A DNA stretch of 62,783 nucleotides from Abditibacteriaceae bacterium (GCA_019239895.1 JAFAZH010000001.1:1-62783), one strand, 5' to 3'; positions 25,308 through 34,500 are shown, counted from the stretch's first letter. Notes: a model not told the origin generated them from the letters alone. Program-made: numbers and translations.

Positions 25308-25808
25308 TTAATTCTCTTCTACATCCGTCTCAAAGACATAAGGCTGAATATCTGGCTCTAAATGAATTTCAACTTGTGGGCCGTACTTTACCAGTAAATC
25401 AACATGCATCTCGTGATTACAGGGACAGTCAGTCACTACACGGCCAAACGTGTAACCATCATAAAGATGGATTTCTGCGATAGATGAACACCCGCACAGA
25501 GGGCAAGTTAGTCGTAAATCTTCAACTCTGGCATCGCGGCAGTACGGTGCCCGTGTTAAATCAGGCTCAACCTTCTCAATCCTGTCAGATACCACATACA
25601 CAACAGCAAAGAAGTCCCGTCTACAAGTTGGGCACTCAGTATAGCCTGTTCCTTTAATATCAGTGAGCAACGGCCAGTCGTAGATGTCACCTACACGATA
25701 GGACTTCATCAGGCCAGTGCATCCGAAATAGCAATTCACCTCCATCATGGTTGTTGAATTGCAACGCGGGCATGTTAATTCGGTTGTCAAAAGATTGTAG
25801 GTTGACAT
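25308..25808 (-). CDS. Zinc-ribbon protein with two related halves, unknown function
   Basis: This 166-residue soluble protein is rich in CxxC pairs: LTCPRC (about 11-16), CYFGC, ECPTC, then LTCPLCGC (about 101-108) and CPC near 130. The two halves look like an internal duplication. In each, a CPxC zinc knuckle is followed by a beta stretch ending in VEPD or LEPD. A DNA/RNA- or protein-binding zinc ribbon is likely. I do not recognise a named family, though the layout recalls small adaptor or immunity-type proteins. The ATG at 25808 is chosen; an in-frame ATG at 25847 would add 13 residues. It lies between the truncated and intact copies of a hydrolase gene. Confidence 0.75.
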   Translation of the reverse strand: MSTYNLLTTELTCPRCNSTTMMEVNCYFGCTGLMKSYRVGDIYDWPLLTDIKGTGYTECPTCRRDFFAVVYVVSDRIEKVEPDLTRAPYCRDARVEDLRLTCPLCGCSSIAEIHLYDGYTFGRVVTDCPCNHEMHVDLLVKYGPQVEIHLEPDIQPYVFETDVEEN

Positions 25809-25903
25809 GATATCGAGTGTTAATGAATATATACAGAGGTTGGACAAACCATTTCCTGAAACTCAATAATACTGCTTCTTCACAGCGGCTAAAGTCGCAT
25901 CAA

Positions 25904-26686
25904 TTACCCATTCAAGAACGCCAAAACTACGTTCGCAAACTCCTCGGCTGCTTCGACATGCACCCAATGACCAGCACCGGGAATAGTCGCAATTCTGGCC
26001 TGCGGGAATATGGCTTTGATAGTGGAAAGGTCTGCTTCTTGGATGTAATTCGATCTTCCGCCTTTAATGAATAGAGTGGGTTTATCGAAGGGCTGGCTAA
26101 CCTCAATGCCCTTGCTGATCTCGGCATAGTTGTTATAGATGGCATCCAGGTTGAGACGCCACTTCCAATGCTCTGTCTGATCGGGGAGCGCATTCATCAT
26201 AAGAAACTGGCGCACTCCCGCATCAGGAATGTGTGGAGCAAGTTGTGCGTCTAAGTCGCTGCGCTGTTTGACGGTGCTTAAATCTACGGCGCGCAGGGCA
26301 TCTAATATTGCATCATGGTGTGGTGGATACGTTTTGGGCACGATGTCTACTACAATCAACTTATCCACGCGGTCAGCATAGTTAACGGCGAATTGCATGG
26401 CCGTTTTACCGCCCATCGAGTGGCCCATTACATGAGCAGAGGCCAGTTGTTGCGCATCCATCAAGGCTTTGACATCTTCGGCCATGACGGGGTAGTTATG
26501 GATGCTATTATGTGGGGAGCGGCCATGATTGCGTTGGTCTAGGAGAAAAACGCGATAGTCTTTCGAGAGCTTCTTGCCAAACGATTTCCAGTTGGAAAGT
26601 GAGCCAAAAAGACCATGCAGAATCAGCAGAGGATGGCCATTGCCCAAAGTTTGATAGTGCAATGGGAGAGCTTGAGAGTTAGGCAT
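25904..26686 (-). CDS. Alpha/beta hydrolase, YbfF/ABHD11-like esterase
   Basis: This 260-residue cytoplasmic enzyme has LLILHGLFGSLSNW for the oxyanion turn, LLDQRNHGRSPHN, the nucleophile elbow GHSMGG (Ser about 95), the cap start VPKTYPPHHDAI and the catalytic histidine in GAGHWVHVEA. The VPxxYPPHH signature is shared by YbfF-type esterases and ABHD11, which cleave short acyl or thioester substrates. The ATG at 26686 falls inside a palindromic sequence (26685-26699) and has no clear ribosome-binding site. A partial second copy remains at 25205-25300. It is probably transcribed with the oxidoreductase gene 47 bases upstream unless the hairpin between them stops transcription. Confidence 0.9.
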   Translation of the reverse strand: MPNSQALPLHYQTLGNGHPLLILHGLFGSLSNWKSFGKKLSKDYRVFLLDQRNHGRSPHNSIHNYPVMAEDVKALMDAQQLASAHVMGHSMGGKTAMQFAVNYADRVDKLIVVDIVPKTYPPHHDAILDALRAVDLSTVKQRSDLDAQLAPHIPDAGVRQFLMMNALPDQTEHWKWRLNLDAIYNNYAEISKGIEVSQPFDKPTLFIKGGRSNYIQEADLSTIKAIFPQARIATIPGAGHWVHVEAAEEFANVVLAFLNG

Positions 26687-26724
26687 GGCTTAAAGCCATA
26701 GGCCAGACAGGAGTGTCTGGCCTA
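26685..26724. repeat. Double palindrome between hydrolase and oxidoreductase genes
   Basis: ATGGCTT-A-AAGCCAT (26685-26699) adjoins a perfect 11-bp hairpin (TAGGCCAGACA 26699-26709, complement at 26714-26724, loop GGAG). The first palindrome contains the hydrolase start codon. No T-run follows. It looks like a short dispersed repeat that may attenuate read-through. Confidence 0.6.
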
Positions 26725-26733
26725 CAATGCACT

Positions 26734-27828
26734 TCATTGTTGCGCCACAAACTGGCGATAGATTTCCTCAAACAGCCGCACATCGTGCAGGGTGTCTTCT
26801 GCGGAGGAGTGGAATGGCTCCCCAGTTTGGATACAGTGCAGGAAGTGCTTGGCTTCCTCACGATATGACCAGGCAGGCGCAGGAAACTCTTCCATGAGTT
26901 GTGGCGCTCGTCCATCGGCACTCGCACGGTAGATTTCCACCGTGGCTGGTTTTTCCTTTTGCATAATCGCTGGAGCCTGCGTGCGCAACCAACCCTTCTG
27001 AAAATAAAGTTGCGTGTGTTCTTCCCAGCCGTGGAATTGGGTATAGCCGCTTTCAACTACGGCCCGCTTGCCATTGATTTCCAACACGACAATACCCGTC
27101 ATGCCATCCTGGTCAAGCTGCACCGAAACGACTCGCGTATTACCTTCGGTGTCACCTAAAAAGAAACGTAATAGGTTGACATTGTGTGTCCACTGTTGGA
27201 GATAACCCAGGTAAGCATTACGCCATTGGGGTGGTAGCCATTCCGGGCACTCATCGGGAGCCGGGGGCGCACTGGACGCCGAATGCGACATGGGAATGTT
27301 AGGGTCTTGGCCATAGACCCAGTTACCACCGAATCCATGATTGCGAGCTAAGAGAAACCGTCCCATTGCACCAGTTTGCAGCCATTCATCCACATAGCCT
27401 TTGAGCAAGATGTTGCCGGTGTCATAGCGTTTCATATAGCCCACCATGAGCCGCGCCGCTCCACTCCGCACAGCCTCGACAATAGATTCAGCCCGCGCCG
27501 TGGAGACCGCCATTGGTTTTTCCATGAAGACATGCTTGCCCGCTCGCACCAGGTCTTCGGCGATACGACCCTGCAAGGCATAAGGAGCGGAAACTCCCAC
27601 CGCTTCAATCTCCGGGTCAGCCGCGATTTCTTCATGTGAAGTATAAACCTTTGGGATGCCATAGCGGGCCGCAACTTCCTGTCCTAATTCCGGTCGCGCC
27701 TCGGCCAGTGCCGCAAAGCGACAATTCGGCAGGGCGGAGAAGTTAGGAATATGAATCGTCTGCGCCACAAAGCCACAGCCGACATAAGCAAAATTGACGG
27801 GCTTTACCTGTTGTGCTGTTTCACTCAT
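26734..27828 (-). CDS. Gfo/Idh/MocA family NAD(P)-dependent oxidoreductase
   Basis: This 364-residue cytoplasmic enzyme has a Rossmann fold (FAYVGCGFVAQTIHIPNF, about 12-30) and the family's catalytic-lysine motif EKP (HVFMEKPMAVS, about 98-108). The C-terminal alpha/beta domain includes the likely substrate histidine in QQWTHNVNLLRFF. Members oxidise or epimerise sugars, inositols and their derivatives. The neighbour upstream is a TIM-barrel sugar isomerase, a pairing common in sugar-acid or inositol pathways. The start is taken at 27828 because the family begins there. Extending further upstream would translate the GC-rich repeat. The GAGGG before the ATG lies at the end of that repeat. Confidence 0.9.
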   Translation of the reverse strand: MSETAQQVKPVNFAYVGCGFVAQTIHIPNFSALPNCRFAALAEARPELGQEVAARYGIPKVYTSHEEIAADPEIEAVGVSAPYALQGRIAEDLVRAGKHVFMEKPMAVSTARAESIVEAVRSGAARLMVGYMKRYDTGNILLKGYVDEWLQTGAMGRFLLARNHGFGGNWVYGQDPNIPMSHSASSAPPAPDECPEWLPPQWRNAYLGYLQQWTHNVNLLRFFLGDTEGNTRVVSVQLDQDGMTGIVVLEINGKRAVVESGYTQFHGWEEHTQLYFQKGWLRTQAPAIMQKEKPATVEIYRASADGRAPQLMEEFPAPAWSYREEAKHFLHCIQTGEPFHSSAEDTLHDVRLFEEIYRQFVAQQ

Positions 27829-27837
27829 GATATTTTG

Positions 27838-28054
27838 GCCCTCACCCCCGGCCCCTCTCCCACGCTGCGGGAGAGGGGAGCAAGAAGGATCGCTAGCTCC
27901 GGTTACAGAAATCGAACCGCAGAGACGCAGAGGGCGCAGAGAAATTTTCAATTACTCTGTGGTCTTCGCTTCTCTGCGGTTCATAGATCAAACTCATCGC
28001 TTGGCCTTGTGCTCCCCTCTCCCGCAGCGTGGGAGAGGGGCCGGGGGTGAGGGC
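27838..28054. repeat. 217-bp element with perfect 45-bp terminal inverted repeats
   Basis: Bases 27838-27882 and 28010-28054 are exact 45-bp inverted repeats (starting GCCCTCACCCCCGGCC), each containing its own 10-bp hairpin. The 127-base centre holds a second perfect inverted repeat of 12 bases (GAACCGCAGAGA 27914-27925, complement 27971-27982). It carries no plausible gene. It fills the gap between the isomerase stop, three bases away, and the oxidoreductase start. The same arm sequence is the target of the IS110 element. Confidence 0.85.
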
Positions 28055-28056
28055 TG

Positions 28057-28929
28057 TTAGCAACCCTGGAGGTAGCGACCACCGTAAATAATCCCAGCTT
28101 TTTCGCTTTCTGCTGGGCCGTTGAAGTTGGCGTCCTCTAATTCGATGCAGACGCAGCCGTTATAGCCTGCTTCCTTTAAGATGCGGAAAGCCTCGACCCA
28201 ACGCATAACGCCATGACCGGGGATGGTGTAGCGCCAGTGCATCCCGCCGAAGCCAACCGCCTTGCCAAACGTGGCGGGTTGCTCGTTGCCATACTCATAG
28301 AGACCTTCGCTCAAGAGTTCGGTGTCTTTACCATGAACGTGGGTGACGCGATCCGCGAACTCACCCAAGTAACGCAATGGGTCAATGCCCATACGAATCA
28401 GGTGTGATGGGTCGTAGTTGATGGCCATAGATTGGGAGGGGCACTCTTTGAAAAAGGCGCGGTAGCCTTCGGGCGTGCAGACGAGAGCACCCGGCCCTGG
28501 CCAGCCCTCCACGGCAATACGTGCCTGGCTCTGCTCTAAAGTAGGCGCGAGTTCGTTAAAGCTCTCGACCATATAACCAAAGTTTTCACTGCGCTTTAAT
28601 TCTGGCTTTTCGGGCAGCATAACGACAAAGTGATTTACCGGGCCAAGAGCGGCGCACGCTTTGACATATTCGGCGTTCTTCGCCACCGCCTCTTTGCGCT
28701 TACCAGCGTCGGGCGAAATCATGCCCTGCCATTCCATCAAGTCTACCGAGCCGACTTTTAAGCCACCTTCCTGAATCGCTTTGCCAGTCGTGGGGCCATC
28801 CCTGCCGATGTCAATCGCGCCAAACTCATTTTCTTTGGCCCACTGAATAAGGCTTTGAATGTCCTTTTGCCACTCTGTGCCGCCGCGTCGAAAACCAATC
28901 GTGAAGTTACCAGTCCGTGTGTTACTCAT
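28057..28929 (-). CDS. Sugar phosphate isomerase/epimerase (xylose isomerase-like TIM barrel)
   Basis: This 290-residue cytoplasmic TIM-barrel enzyme of the AP-endonuclease-2/xylose-isomerase-like family has the metal-binding set in order: Glu in IAVEGWPG, Asp/His in NYDPSHLIR, His in THVHGKDTE and Glu in VCIELED. Such enzymes isomerise or epimerise sugars or inositol intermediates using a divalent metal. The ATG at 28929 has AAGG seven bases upstream; a GTG three bases earlier is the alternative. It is the first gene of a likely unit with the Gfo/Idh/MocA oxidoreductase, now separated by a palindromic element. It is transcribed divergently from the diguanylate cyclase. Confidence 0.9.
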   Translation of the reverse strand: MSNTRTGNFTIGFRRGGTEWQKDIQSLIQWAKENEFGAIDIGRDGPTTGKAIQEGGLKVGSVDLMEWQGMISPDAGKRKEAVAKNAEYVKACAALGPVNHFVVMLPEKPELKRSENFGYMVESFNELAPTLEQSQARIAVEGWPGPGALVCTPEGYRAFFKECPSQSMAINYDPSHLIRMGIDPLRYLGEFADRVTHVHGKDTELLSEGLYEYGNEQPATFGKAVGFGGMHWRYTIPGHGVMRWVEAFRILKEAGYNGCVCIELEDANFNGPAESEKAGIIYGGRYLQGC

Positions 28930-29113
28930 CACTCAACCTTTTTATGTTTTGCTTTTACGCCTGTTCCAATCTGTTTAGGATACCACCTGTGGCGCATCGC
29001 GCATATCTTTTAGCCTTGATGTTGCTGGATTCTTTCTAAATTATGTTTGCAGGAAGAAGATATGCCAGTATCCTTTAACCTAAGATAACTGTTTATCCGC
29101 AGTCCATCTACCC

Positions 29114-30559
29114 ATGATCGAATACACTGGCGCACAAACCTTTCGCAATGCCTTTGACCATGCGGTTATTGGCATGGCCCTGGTCGCGCTCGATGGCCTG
29201 TGGCTCAAAGTCAATCCTTCGCTCTGTGGCATTTTGGGCTTTACAGAACAAGAACTCTTGGTCTCGCATTTCCAGGCGGTGGCGCACCCGGATGATCTCG
29301 AAACGGACTTAGGCTATATGCGCCAACTGGTTGAGGGCGAGATTTTCTCCTACCAAATGGAGCGCCGCTATCTGCACAAGCGCGGCCATGTGGTGTGGGT
29401 TCTGCTCAGCATTTCCCTGGTGCGCGACAGCCAGGATGAGCCGGAGTTTTTCATCTTTCAAATTCAAGACATTACCGACCGCAAGCAGTCGGAAGCGCAA
29501 CTTACCCAGGCACATGAAGAGCTTAAGGCTCGTGTGGCCGAACTGGAACGCCGCACCACTGAACTCAGCCTGGTGAGCGAAACTGGTGAATTGCTGCAAT
29601 CGTGCCGTAGCGCCGACGAGGCTTATAAGATCATCGGCAGGTCTATACGCCAGTTATTCTTAGAAGAATCCGGTGCCCTGGCCATGATGAATACGGCGCG
29701 TGACCATGTGGAGGTGGTGCTATCTTGGGGCCACGAATTGCGCTCTGAATCCTACTTCACACCCGACGATTGCTGGGCTTTACGGCGCAATCAGATGCAT
29801 GTCGTGACGGATATGCAGACCGACCTCATCTGCCCACATATCTCAGAAGGCTCTTATACAGGCTACATGTGCCTGCCACTTATTGCCCAGCGCGAAACTC
29901 TGGGCGTTTTGCATATCTGGCGCGCAGATGGCCAGGCTTTGACTCCTGCCCGCCAACAATTAGCCCGCACCGTGGCCGAGCAAATCTCCCTGGCTTTAGC
30001 CAATCTGCACCTTCAGGAAACGCTGCGCAGCCAGTCAGTGCGTGATCCTTTGACGGGTCTCTTTAACCGCCGCTATCTGGAGGAATCCCTAGAACGAGAG
30101 ATTAATCGCGCTCAACGCAATCAGCGTTCTCTCGGCATTATTATGGTGGATGTAGACCATTTCAAGCGCATCAACGACACCTATGGTCACGAGGGCGGCG
30201 ATACCGTGCTGCGCGAATTAGGCAATCTTTTGCAAAGTTCGCTGCGCAAAGGTGATGTGGCTTGTCGCTATGGCGGCGAAGAGTTCACCCTGCTCCTACC
30301 CGACGCCTCCCTCGAAGACGCACTCCAGAAAGCTGAACAACTGTGCGAAGCCGCCCGCCAATTGATTATTCAACACAGCACACAAACCATCAAAATCACA
30401 CTCTCGCAAGGAGTTGCTGCTTTCCCGCAGCATGGCGAAGTCGGAGAAGGCATTATCCAAGCCGCGGATGCGGCGCTCTATCGTGCTAAACACCAGGGCC
30501 GTGACCGCGTGATATTAGCAGAACTGACTGAGATAGCAGATGGCAGCGCAACGGAGTAA
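29114..30559 (+). CDS. PAS-GAF-GGDEF diguanylate cyclase
   Basis: This 481-residue cytoplasmic signalling enzyme has a PAS domain (about 5-125, ending FIFQIQDITDRKQSEAQL), a coiled coil (about 125-150), a GAF domain (about 155-310) and GGDEF (about 318-470). The active loop is GGEEF at 387-391 and MVDVDHFKRINDTYGHEGGD is the substrate/metal segment, so c-di-GMP synthesis is expected. The inhibitory site RxxD (RKGD, 378-381) lies five residues before the loop, so product feedback is likely. No transmembrane segment is seen; the PAS/GAF ligands are unknown. It is monocistronic by position. No ribosome-binding site is evident before the ATG. Confidence 0.93.
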   Translation: MIEYTGAQTFRNAFDHAVIGMALVALDGLWLKVNPSLCGILGFTEQELLVSHFQAVAHPDDLETDLGYMRQLVEGEIFSYQMERRYLHKRGHVVWVLLSISLVRDSQDEPEFFIFQIQDITDRKQSEAQLTQAHEELKARVAELERRTTELSLVSETGELLQSCRSADEAYKIIGRSIRQLFLEESGALAMMNTARDHVEVVLSWGHELRSESYFTPDDCWALRRNQMHVVTDMQTDLICPHISEGSYTGYMCLPLIAQRETLGVLHIWRADGQALTPARQQLARTVAEQISLALANLHLQETLRSQSVRDPLTGLFNRRYLEESLEREINRAQRNQRSLGIIMVDVDHFKRINDTYGHEGGDTVLRELGNLLQSSLRKGDVACRYGGEEFTLLLPDASLEDALQKAEQLCEAARQLIIQHSTQTIKITLSQGVAAFPQHGEVGEGIIQAADAALYRAKHQGRDRVILAELTEIADGSATE

Positions 30560-30687
30560 CCGTTTAAGTCAGGCACTTGATGGAACCATGCGCTTGGAGA
30601 GTTACTGGGCGGAAGAGTCCAAATAAGTATCTGACAGCCATGATTTAGCTCAAGCGGGTGGCACTCGTTAGCCCTTGTTTCAGAGTA

Positions 30688-31473
30688 TTAGCCAGTAGCT
30701 TGGATGTCCCGGATAACGGAGCTAAATATTTCTCGAAAAGACGCTTGAGCTGCCTTCATTTCTGGCACATCTGCCTGGGGTGGCTCGGACTTGTCCAGTT
30801 GGCTTCCCCGGAGATAAAGATGGTAGCGCACTTCGATTTGAAGTGACTCCACAGTTGGCATATCTCCATAATGCTTTACGACTTGTCCTCCAGAATAAGG
30901 ACTGTTGCGGGCGACTTTATAGCCGTTGGCCTGAAAGTGCCGCTCAACACAAGCAATAAGAAATTCAGAACAGCTTTGGCCTCTACCATCTCCTAAATCT
31001 ACATCGTTATGCGGTGGCCAGAAAAAGCTGTGCAGGTGTAGTAGACAAGCTCTGCCGAATTGCTGTGTCATCTCTTTCACAAGCTCTTTTAGTTTTTGGT
31101 GGTAGGGTAAATAAAATTGCTCAACGCGCTGAAGGATTTCATCATGATCAGGTTTCACCCGATAAATCGGCTTATCTAACGCAGTTCGTTCGGCTATGGC
31201 CGAAGTCTTAAACGGCCCCAACAGAGGTTCGTTAAGCCTACGATTCAGGTCAACCACATAGCGACTGTGGGTTGCTTGCATAACAGTCACTCCCAACTCT
31301 GGCAGAAAACTGTAAAGCCTATCAAGATGCCAATCTGTATTGGGCAAGGAAGTCAAGTGTTCCGGTGTGAATTGTGCCGCTACTGTGGCTGGCACAAACA
31401 TCCCGCTATGTGGCAGATTCGCCACAATAGGAACTATTTCACCTACTGGCTTCTGAAGTGTGAATAATTCCAT
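30688..31473 (-). CDS. N-formylglutamate amidohydrolase family protein
   Basis: This 261-residue cytoplasmic zinc hydrolase has signatures PHSG (about 22-25), TDWHLDRLY (about 46-54), SRYVVDLNRRLNEP (about 70-83), LLHLHSFF and VEVRYHLYL-like ending. In known relatives it hydrolyses N-formyl-L-glutamate to glutamate and formate, the last step of one histidine-degradation route. No other hut genes are nearby, so the in vivo substrate is uncertain and related N-acyl amino acids are possible. The ATG at 31473 is used. It lies downstream of the GxGYxYP gene, with a palindrome between them. Confidence 0.85.
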   Translation of the reverse strand: MELFTLQKPVGEIVPIVANLPHSGMFVPATVAAQFTPEHLTSLPNTDWHLDRLYSFLPELGVTVMQATHSRYVVDLNRRLNEPLLGPFKTSAIAERTALDKPIYRVKPDHDEILQRVEQFYLPYHQKLKELVKEMTQQFGRACLLHLHSFFWPPHNDVDLGDGRGQSCSEFLIACVERHFQANGYKVARNSPYSGGQVVKHYGDMPTVESLQIEVRYHLYLRGSQLDKSEPPQADVPEMKAAQASFREIFSSVIRDIQATG

Positions 31474-31504
31474 GAATAAGGGGCTTTCCTGAGAACGCAG
31501 AAGC

Positions 31505-31528
31505 AGAGACGCGATTAATCGCGTCTCT
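31505..31528. repeat. Perfect 24-bp palindrome
   Basis: AGAGACGCGATT is followed at once by its own reverse complement. It lies eight bases after the GxGYxYP stop codon. Similar GTAGAGACGCG palindromes are known as dispersed repeats in several bacteria with repeat-rich genomes. It could form a transcript hairpin but lacks a T-run. Confidence 0.6.
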
Positions 31529-31536
31529 ACGGGTAT

Positions 31537-34500
31537 TCAACGTTTAGCCACTGCCGTTGGATGCGCCTGCTTATAGAGTTCATACAACTGCGAAGGCGTG
31601 ACGGGCACATATTCTGGCCCCAGCAAATTGAGCATCTGCTTGATGTCGGCTGGTTTGGAACCCCAGTTCCAGATAAAGACATTGGCAAAGGCCGGGCGGA
31701 TGGTGCCGACACGCTGGCGCACCAAGTCCGCGAGGTGTTGCGCTCCACCTTCTGCCGGGGTAATGGCACGAAAGACAGGCTGGCCCGTGGGCAAGGTGTA
31801 GGTAAATTCGGGATAGGTATGCTCGCCAGAGTAGCCATAGTCGGGCATGAGGAACTTGGTCCGGGCTAAATCAGGCGCGACACGGGAGATGTCTGCGGCG
31901 GCCACATTCATTAATCGCACCGTGCGCATATCCAGGCGATTCATGTAAGTTTGCGTCCAGCGATAGAAGGAGTGAGTGGCCGCATCCCGATCTTTGAGCG
32001 AGGTGGCCCAATCGGAGGGATACATATAGCCAACACCTGATACATCACAAATAAACTCATCATTGGGGCCAGCGTGCTCGTAATACCAACGCGCCCAGAC
32101 GGGATTATTATCAATAATTGAAGGCCCCATGCCCCAACCCATTGGAAAGCTACCATGCAAGGGATTATTGAAGTAATCGCGGAAGTAACTGCGCCAGGTG
32201 GAGAGATTATCGCCATCCGACATAGTGAGAGCCACATAAACCTTAGAGGGGTCTAACTTGGGCGCGGGTGGGCGCGGTTTCTGCTTGAGGTTCTGCGCTG
32301 GCACCCCACTGAAAACCGAGAAGTTCGAGACATAGTCACTGACCACTGTCACCTTGCCGAAGCGACTGCCAAGCGATACACCAGGGCCTTCATCAATGCC
32401 CCAGCCATCGCCATGCCACCAGAAACCACGCACCACCGCGTTTAAGGGCATTCGCGCTAATAGCTCTTTGGTTTCGGCGACCTCGCCCGCCATATTCGCG
32501 CCCGGCAACCCTTGCGCTTTAATGCCAGTCATCCAGAAAGCAATTCCCCTGGCGGCGATAATCTGGTCAATCGAGCCATTATCCAACAAAGGCGGATCAA
32601 GGCAAATGGCTAAGTAAGGATTCAGACGGGGGAACACTTTCGTGCGCAGGTAACGCAGTGCCTCCACATTGTTTTTAAATTTGCCACGCAGGTCTGTTTT
32701 AATCGGCAGATGCAGCTTGGCCGCCAGCGCCGGAGTCGCCATCACCAAATCATCGGCCCCGGCTATGGAGGCGGCGATGTCCGGGCTGTCATACACCTTG
32801 GGATCAGAAACCACCGCCCCATTAATAGAAGTGCGGAAGCGGCTGACGAGAGACAGTGGGTCAGCCACCGGGATGGTGCTGTCAGTGGCTCCCTGCCTTT
32901 GCATCTCTTTGAGCCAGAACAGGTCTTCGTCATTCAACAGCAAGTAGATGCGCGGCTGCTTACGATTAACGATGCCCTGTAACGAAATGAGCAAAATTCG
33001 CTCATCAGATTTAAGCAGGCGCGCATCGGCCACATAGAGATGACGTGCTGGCGGGGGCATCTTGGGCTGGAAGGTGGGGTAAGGACGCCGGGGCGAGGGT
33101 AAGGTGAGATTGGCATAAACGGGAGGTTTGGGAGCTTGATTCAGTGCCACAAATGCGGCCTTCTGCTGCGTTGGTGTCAGCAGCCCTTTAATGGACAAAG
33201 CCGCCACCGCGCCCCGCGCCAGCATTTGCTCGACGAGGTAAGCATCCAGGTCACTGCCCGCTGCATGATGCGTCCACACATCCACCGCGCCGGGGAAAGT
33301 CGCATCGTTATGCACAATGATGGCCGCGGTAGGCTTGCCACCAACCGTCAAGGCGGGCAGCACCCTGTCCCCCGCTGGTAGCGTGGCTGCATCCAGCCAT
33401 TGGATATTAGCAGTGCCCTTCCAATCCGGGTGCAGGGAAGCTAAATCCAGTGGGTCGCCCGGCGCAATCGCCACTGGCCCCCCCTGGCTCGACTCGCCAA
33501 AGCCACCAATGCCAATACCCTCTGGCCCGAACAAAGCGGTTGTGGAAGAATGTCCTAAATCGGCCCAGTCATTGCCGGGCGTTTCAAAATTGCCATTAGC
33601 TAGAGGGATGGTGTGGCCATTGACGCTCACTTGCAGATCATCTAAACGCACCTTGCGTGTGGCGCTGCGCATTTGGGGTGACACATCGAAAGTGGTTGCT
33701 CTCGGTGGGGCAGTAATATTCACCTCAAGAAGGTGCCAGTCGGGGCCGGAGGTAATCTCCGCACCATGCTGAGAAATAAAAGTACCACCTGGCCCAAAGA
33801 AGCGGAGGTATACCCAGTCGTCACCTTCATTGGTGCCGGAAACTTCCTTGCCCCAGGCAGAAACAGCGATCTGGTCGCCAGGGTGAACAGGAAATTTGGC
33901 TGAATTAATACCAACCCACTCGCCATTGCTACCAGTCAACTCCACCGACTGCGCCCCGGCGTGAGCATCCGCCACCGTCTGCACATGAGTGCCCCAGGAC
34001 GGATGCGCTTCCCAGGATGCGACAGAGACCCGCGCTACTGCATGAGTAAACGGAATAGCCGACACAATGAGTGAGCCACCCGCCTGATGAAACGCTCGCA
34101 TATTGGCGAATGCCGCCTGTGGATAAGCGTTGCCATAAGCCAGAATCAAAGCCGCATAGCGATTGACATTGAACCGTTGCGGATCACTGAGGGCGCTCAC
34201 ATCCAACAAGTCGGCTTTGATGCCAGTGCGGTTTAAACTCGCCGCGATGTTTTGAGGCGAAGTAAACGGCGAGATCATATAAGAGGGAAAACCCGCTTGA
34301 GCAAACACCGCTACACGCGGCGCACGGGGGCCAGGAGCCTGATTTGCGGCACCATTTGGAGCCGCACCAGCATTTTGGGGACTGGCAGCCCATGCCAGCA
34401 GGCAGATCATCACCCACATCAGCAAATGCCAGCCTTGCTTCGGACAAGTGTGCTGCAACCTTACAATAGCTTGTTCCCTCATGCTTTGTGATCGTGGCAT
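31537..34500 (-). CDS. Secreted GxGYxYP-family protein, putative glycoside hydrolase
   Basis: This 987-residue secreted protein has a signal peptide to about residue 46 (ASPQNAGA). It begins with a flavodoxin-like or amidotransferase-like domain (about 55-145), then a jelly-roll, CBM-like region (about 150-300), a linker domain, and the GxGYxYP domain (about 500-980). The name-giving motif is GVGYMYP at about 822-828, preceded by VALTMSDGDNLSTW and GWGMGPSI. The family is known from gut and soil polysaccharide degraders and is suspected to be glycosidic, but without proven chemistry. AAGGGG lies upstream of the ATG. The neighbouring giant surface protein and the GH enzymes in the window fit polysaccharide use. 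Confidence 0.88.
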   Translation of the reverse strand: MPRSQSMREQAIVRLQHTCPKQGWHLLMWVMICLLAWAASPQNAGAAPNGAANQAPGPRAPRVAVFAQAGFPSYMISPFTSPQNIAASLNRTGIKADLLDVSALSDPQRFNVNRYAALILAYGNAYPQAAFANMRAFHQAGGSLIVSAIPFTHAVARVSVASWEAHPSWGTHVQTVADAHAGAQSVELTGSNGEWVGINSAKFPVHPGDQIAVSAWGKEVSGTNEGDDWVYLRFFGPGGTFISQHGAEITSGPDWHLLEVNITAPPRATTFDVSPQMRSATRKVRLDDLQVSVNGHTIPLANGNFETPGNDWADLGHSSTTALFGPEGIGIGGFGESSQGGPVAIAPGDPLDLASLHPDWKGTANIQWLDAATLPAGDRVLPALTVGGKPTAAIIVHNDATFPGAVDVWTHHAAGSDLDAYLVEQMLARGAVAALSIKGLLTPTQQKAAFVALNQAPKPPVYANLTLPSPRRPYPTFQPKMPPPARHLYVADARLLKSDERILLISLQGIVNRKQPRIYLLLNDEDLFWLKEMQRQGATDSTIPVADPLSLVSRFRTSINGAVVSDPKVYDSPDIAASIAGADDLVMATPALAAKLHLPIKTDLRGKFKNNVEALRYLRTKVFPRLNPYLAICLDPPLLDNGSIDQIIAARGIAFWMTGIKAQGLPGANMAGEVAETKELLARMPLNAVVRGFWWHGDGWGIDEGPGVSLGSRFGKVTVVSDYVSNFSVFSGVPAQNLKQKPRPPAPKLDPSKVYVALTMSDGDNLSTWRSYFRDYFNNPLHGSFPMGWGMGPSIIDNNPVWARWYYEHAGPNDEFICDVSGVGYMYPSDWATSLKDRDAATHSFYRWTQTYMNRLDMRTVRLMNVAAADISRVAPDLARTKFLMPDYGYSGEHTYPEFTYTLPTGQPVFRAITPAEGGAQHLADLVRQRVGTIRPAFANVFIWNWGSKPADIKQMLNLLGPEYVPVTPSQLYELYKQAHPTAVAKR

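Noticed and set aside
25250..25483. Plus-strand open frame over the hydrolase remnant
   Set aside because: It is antisense to the remnant and to the zinc-ribbon gene and has no homology or ribosome-binding site.
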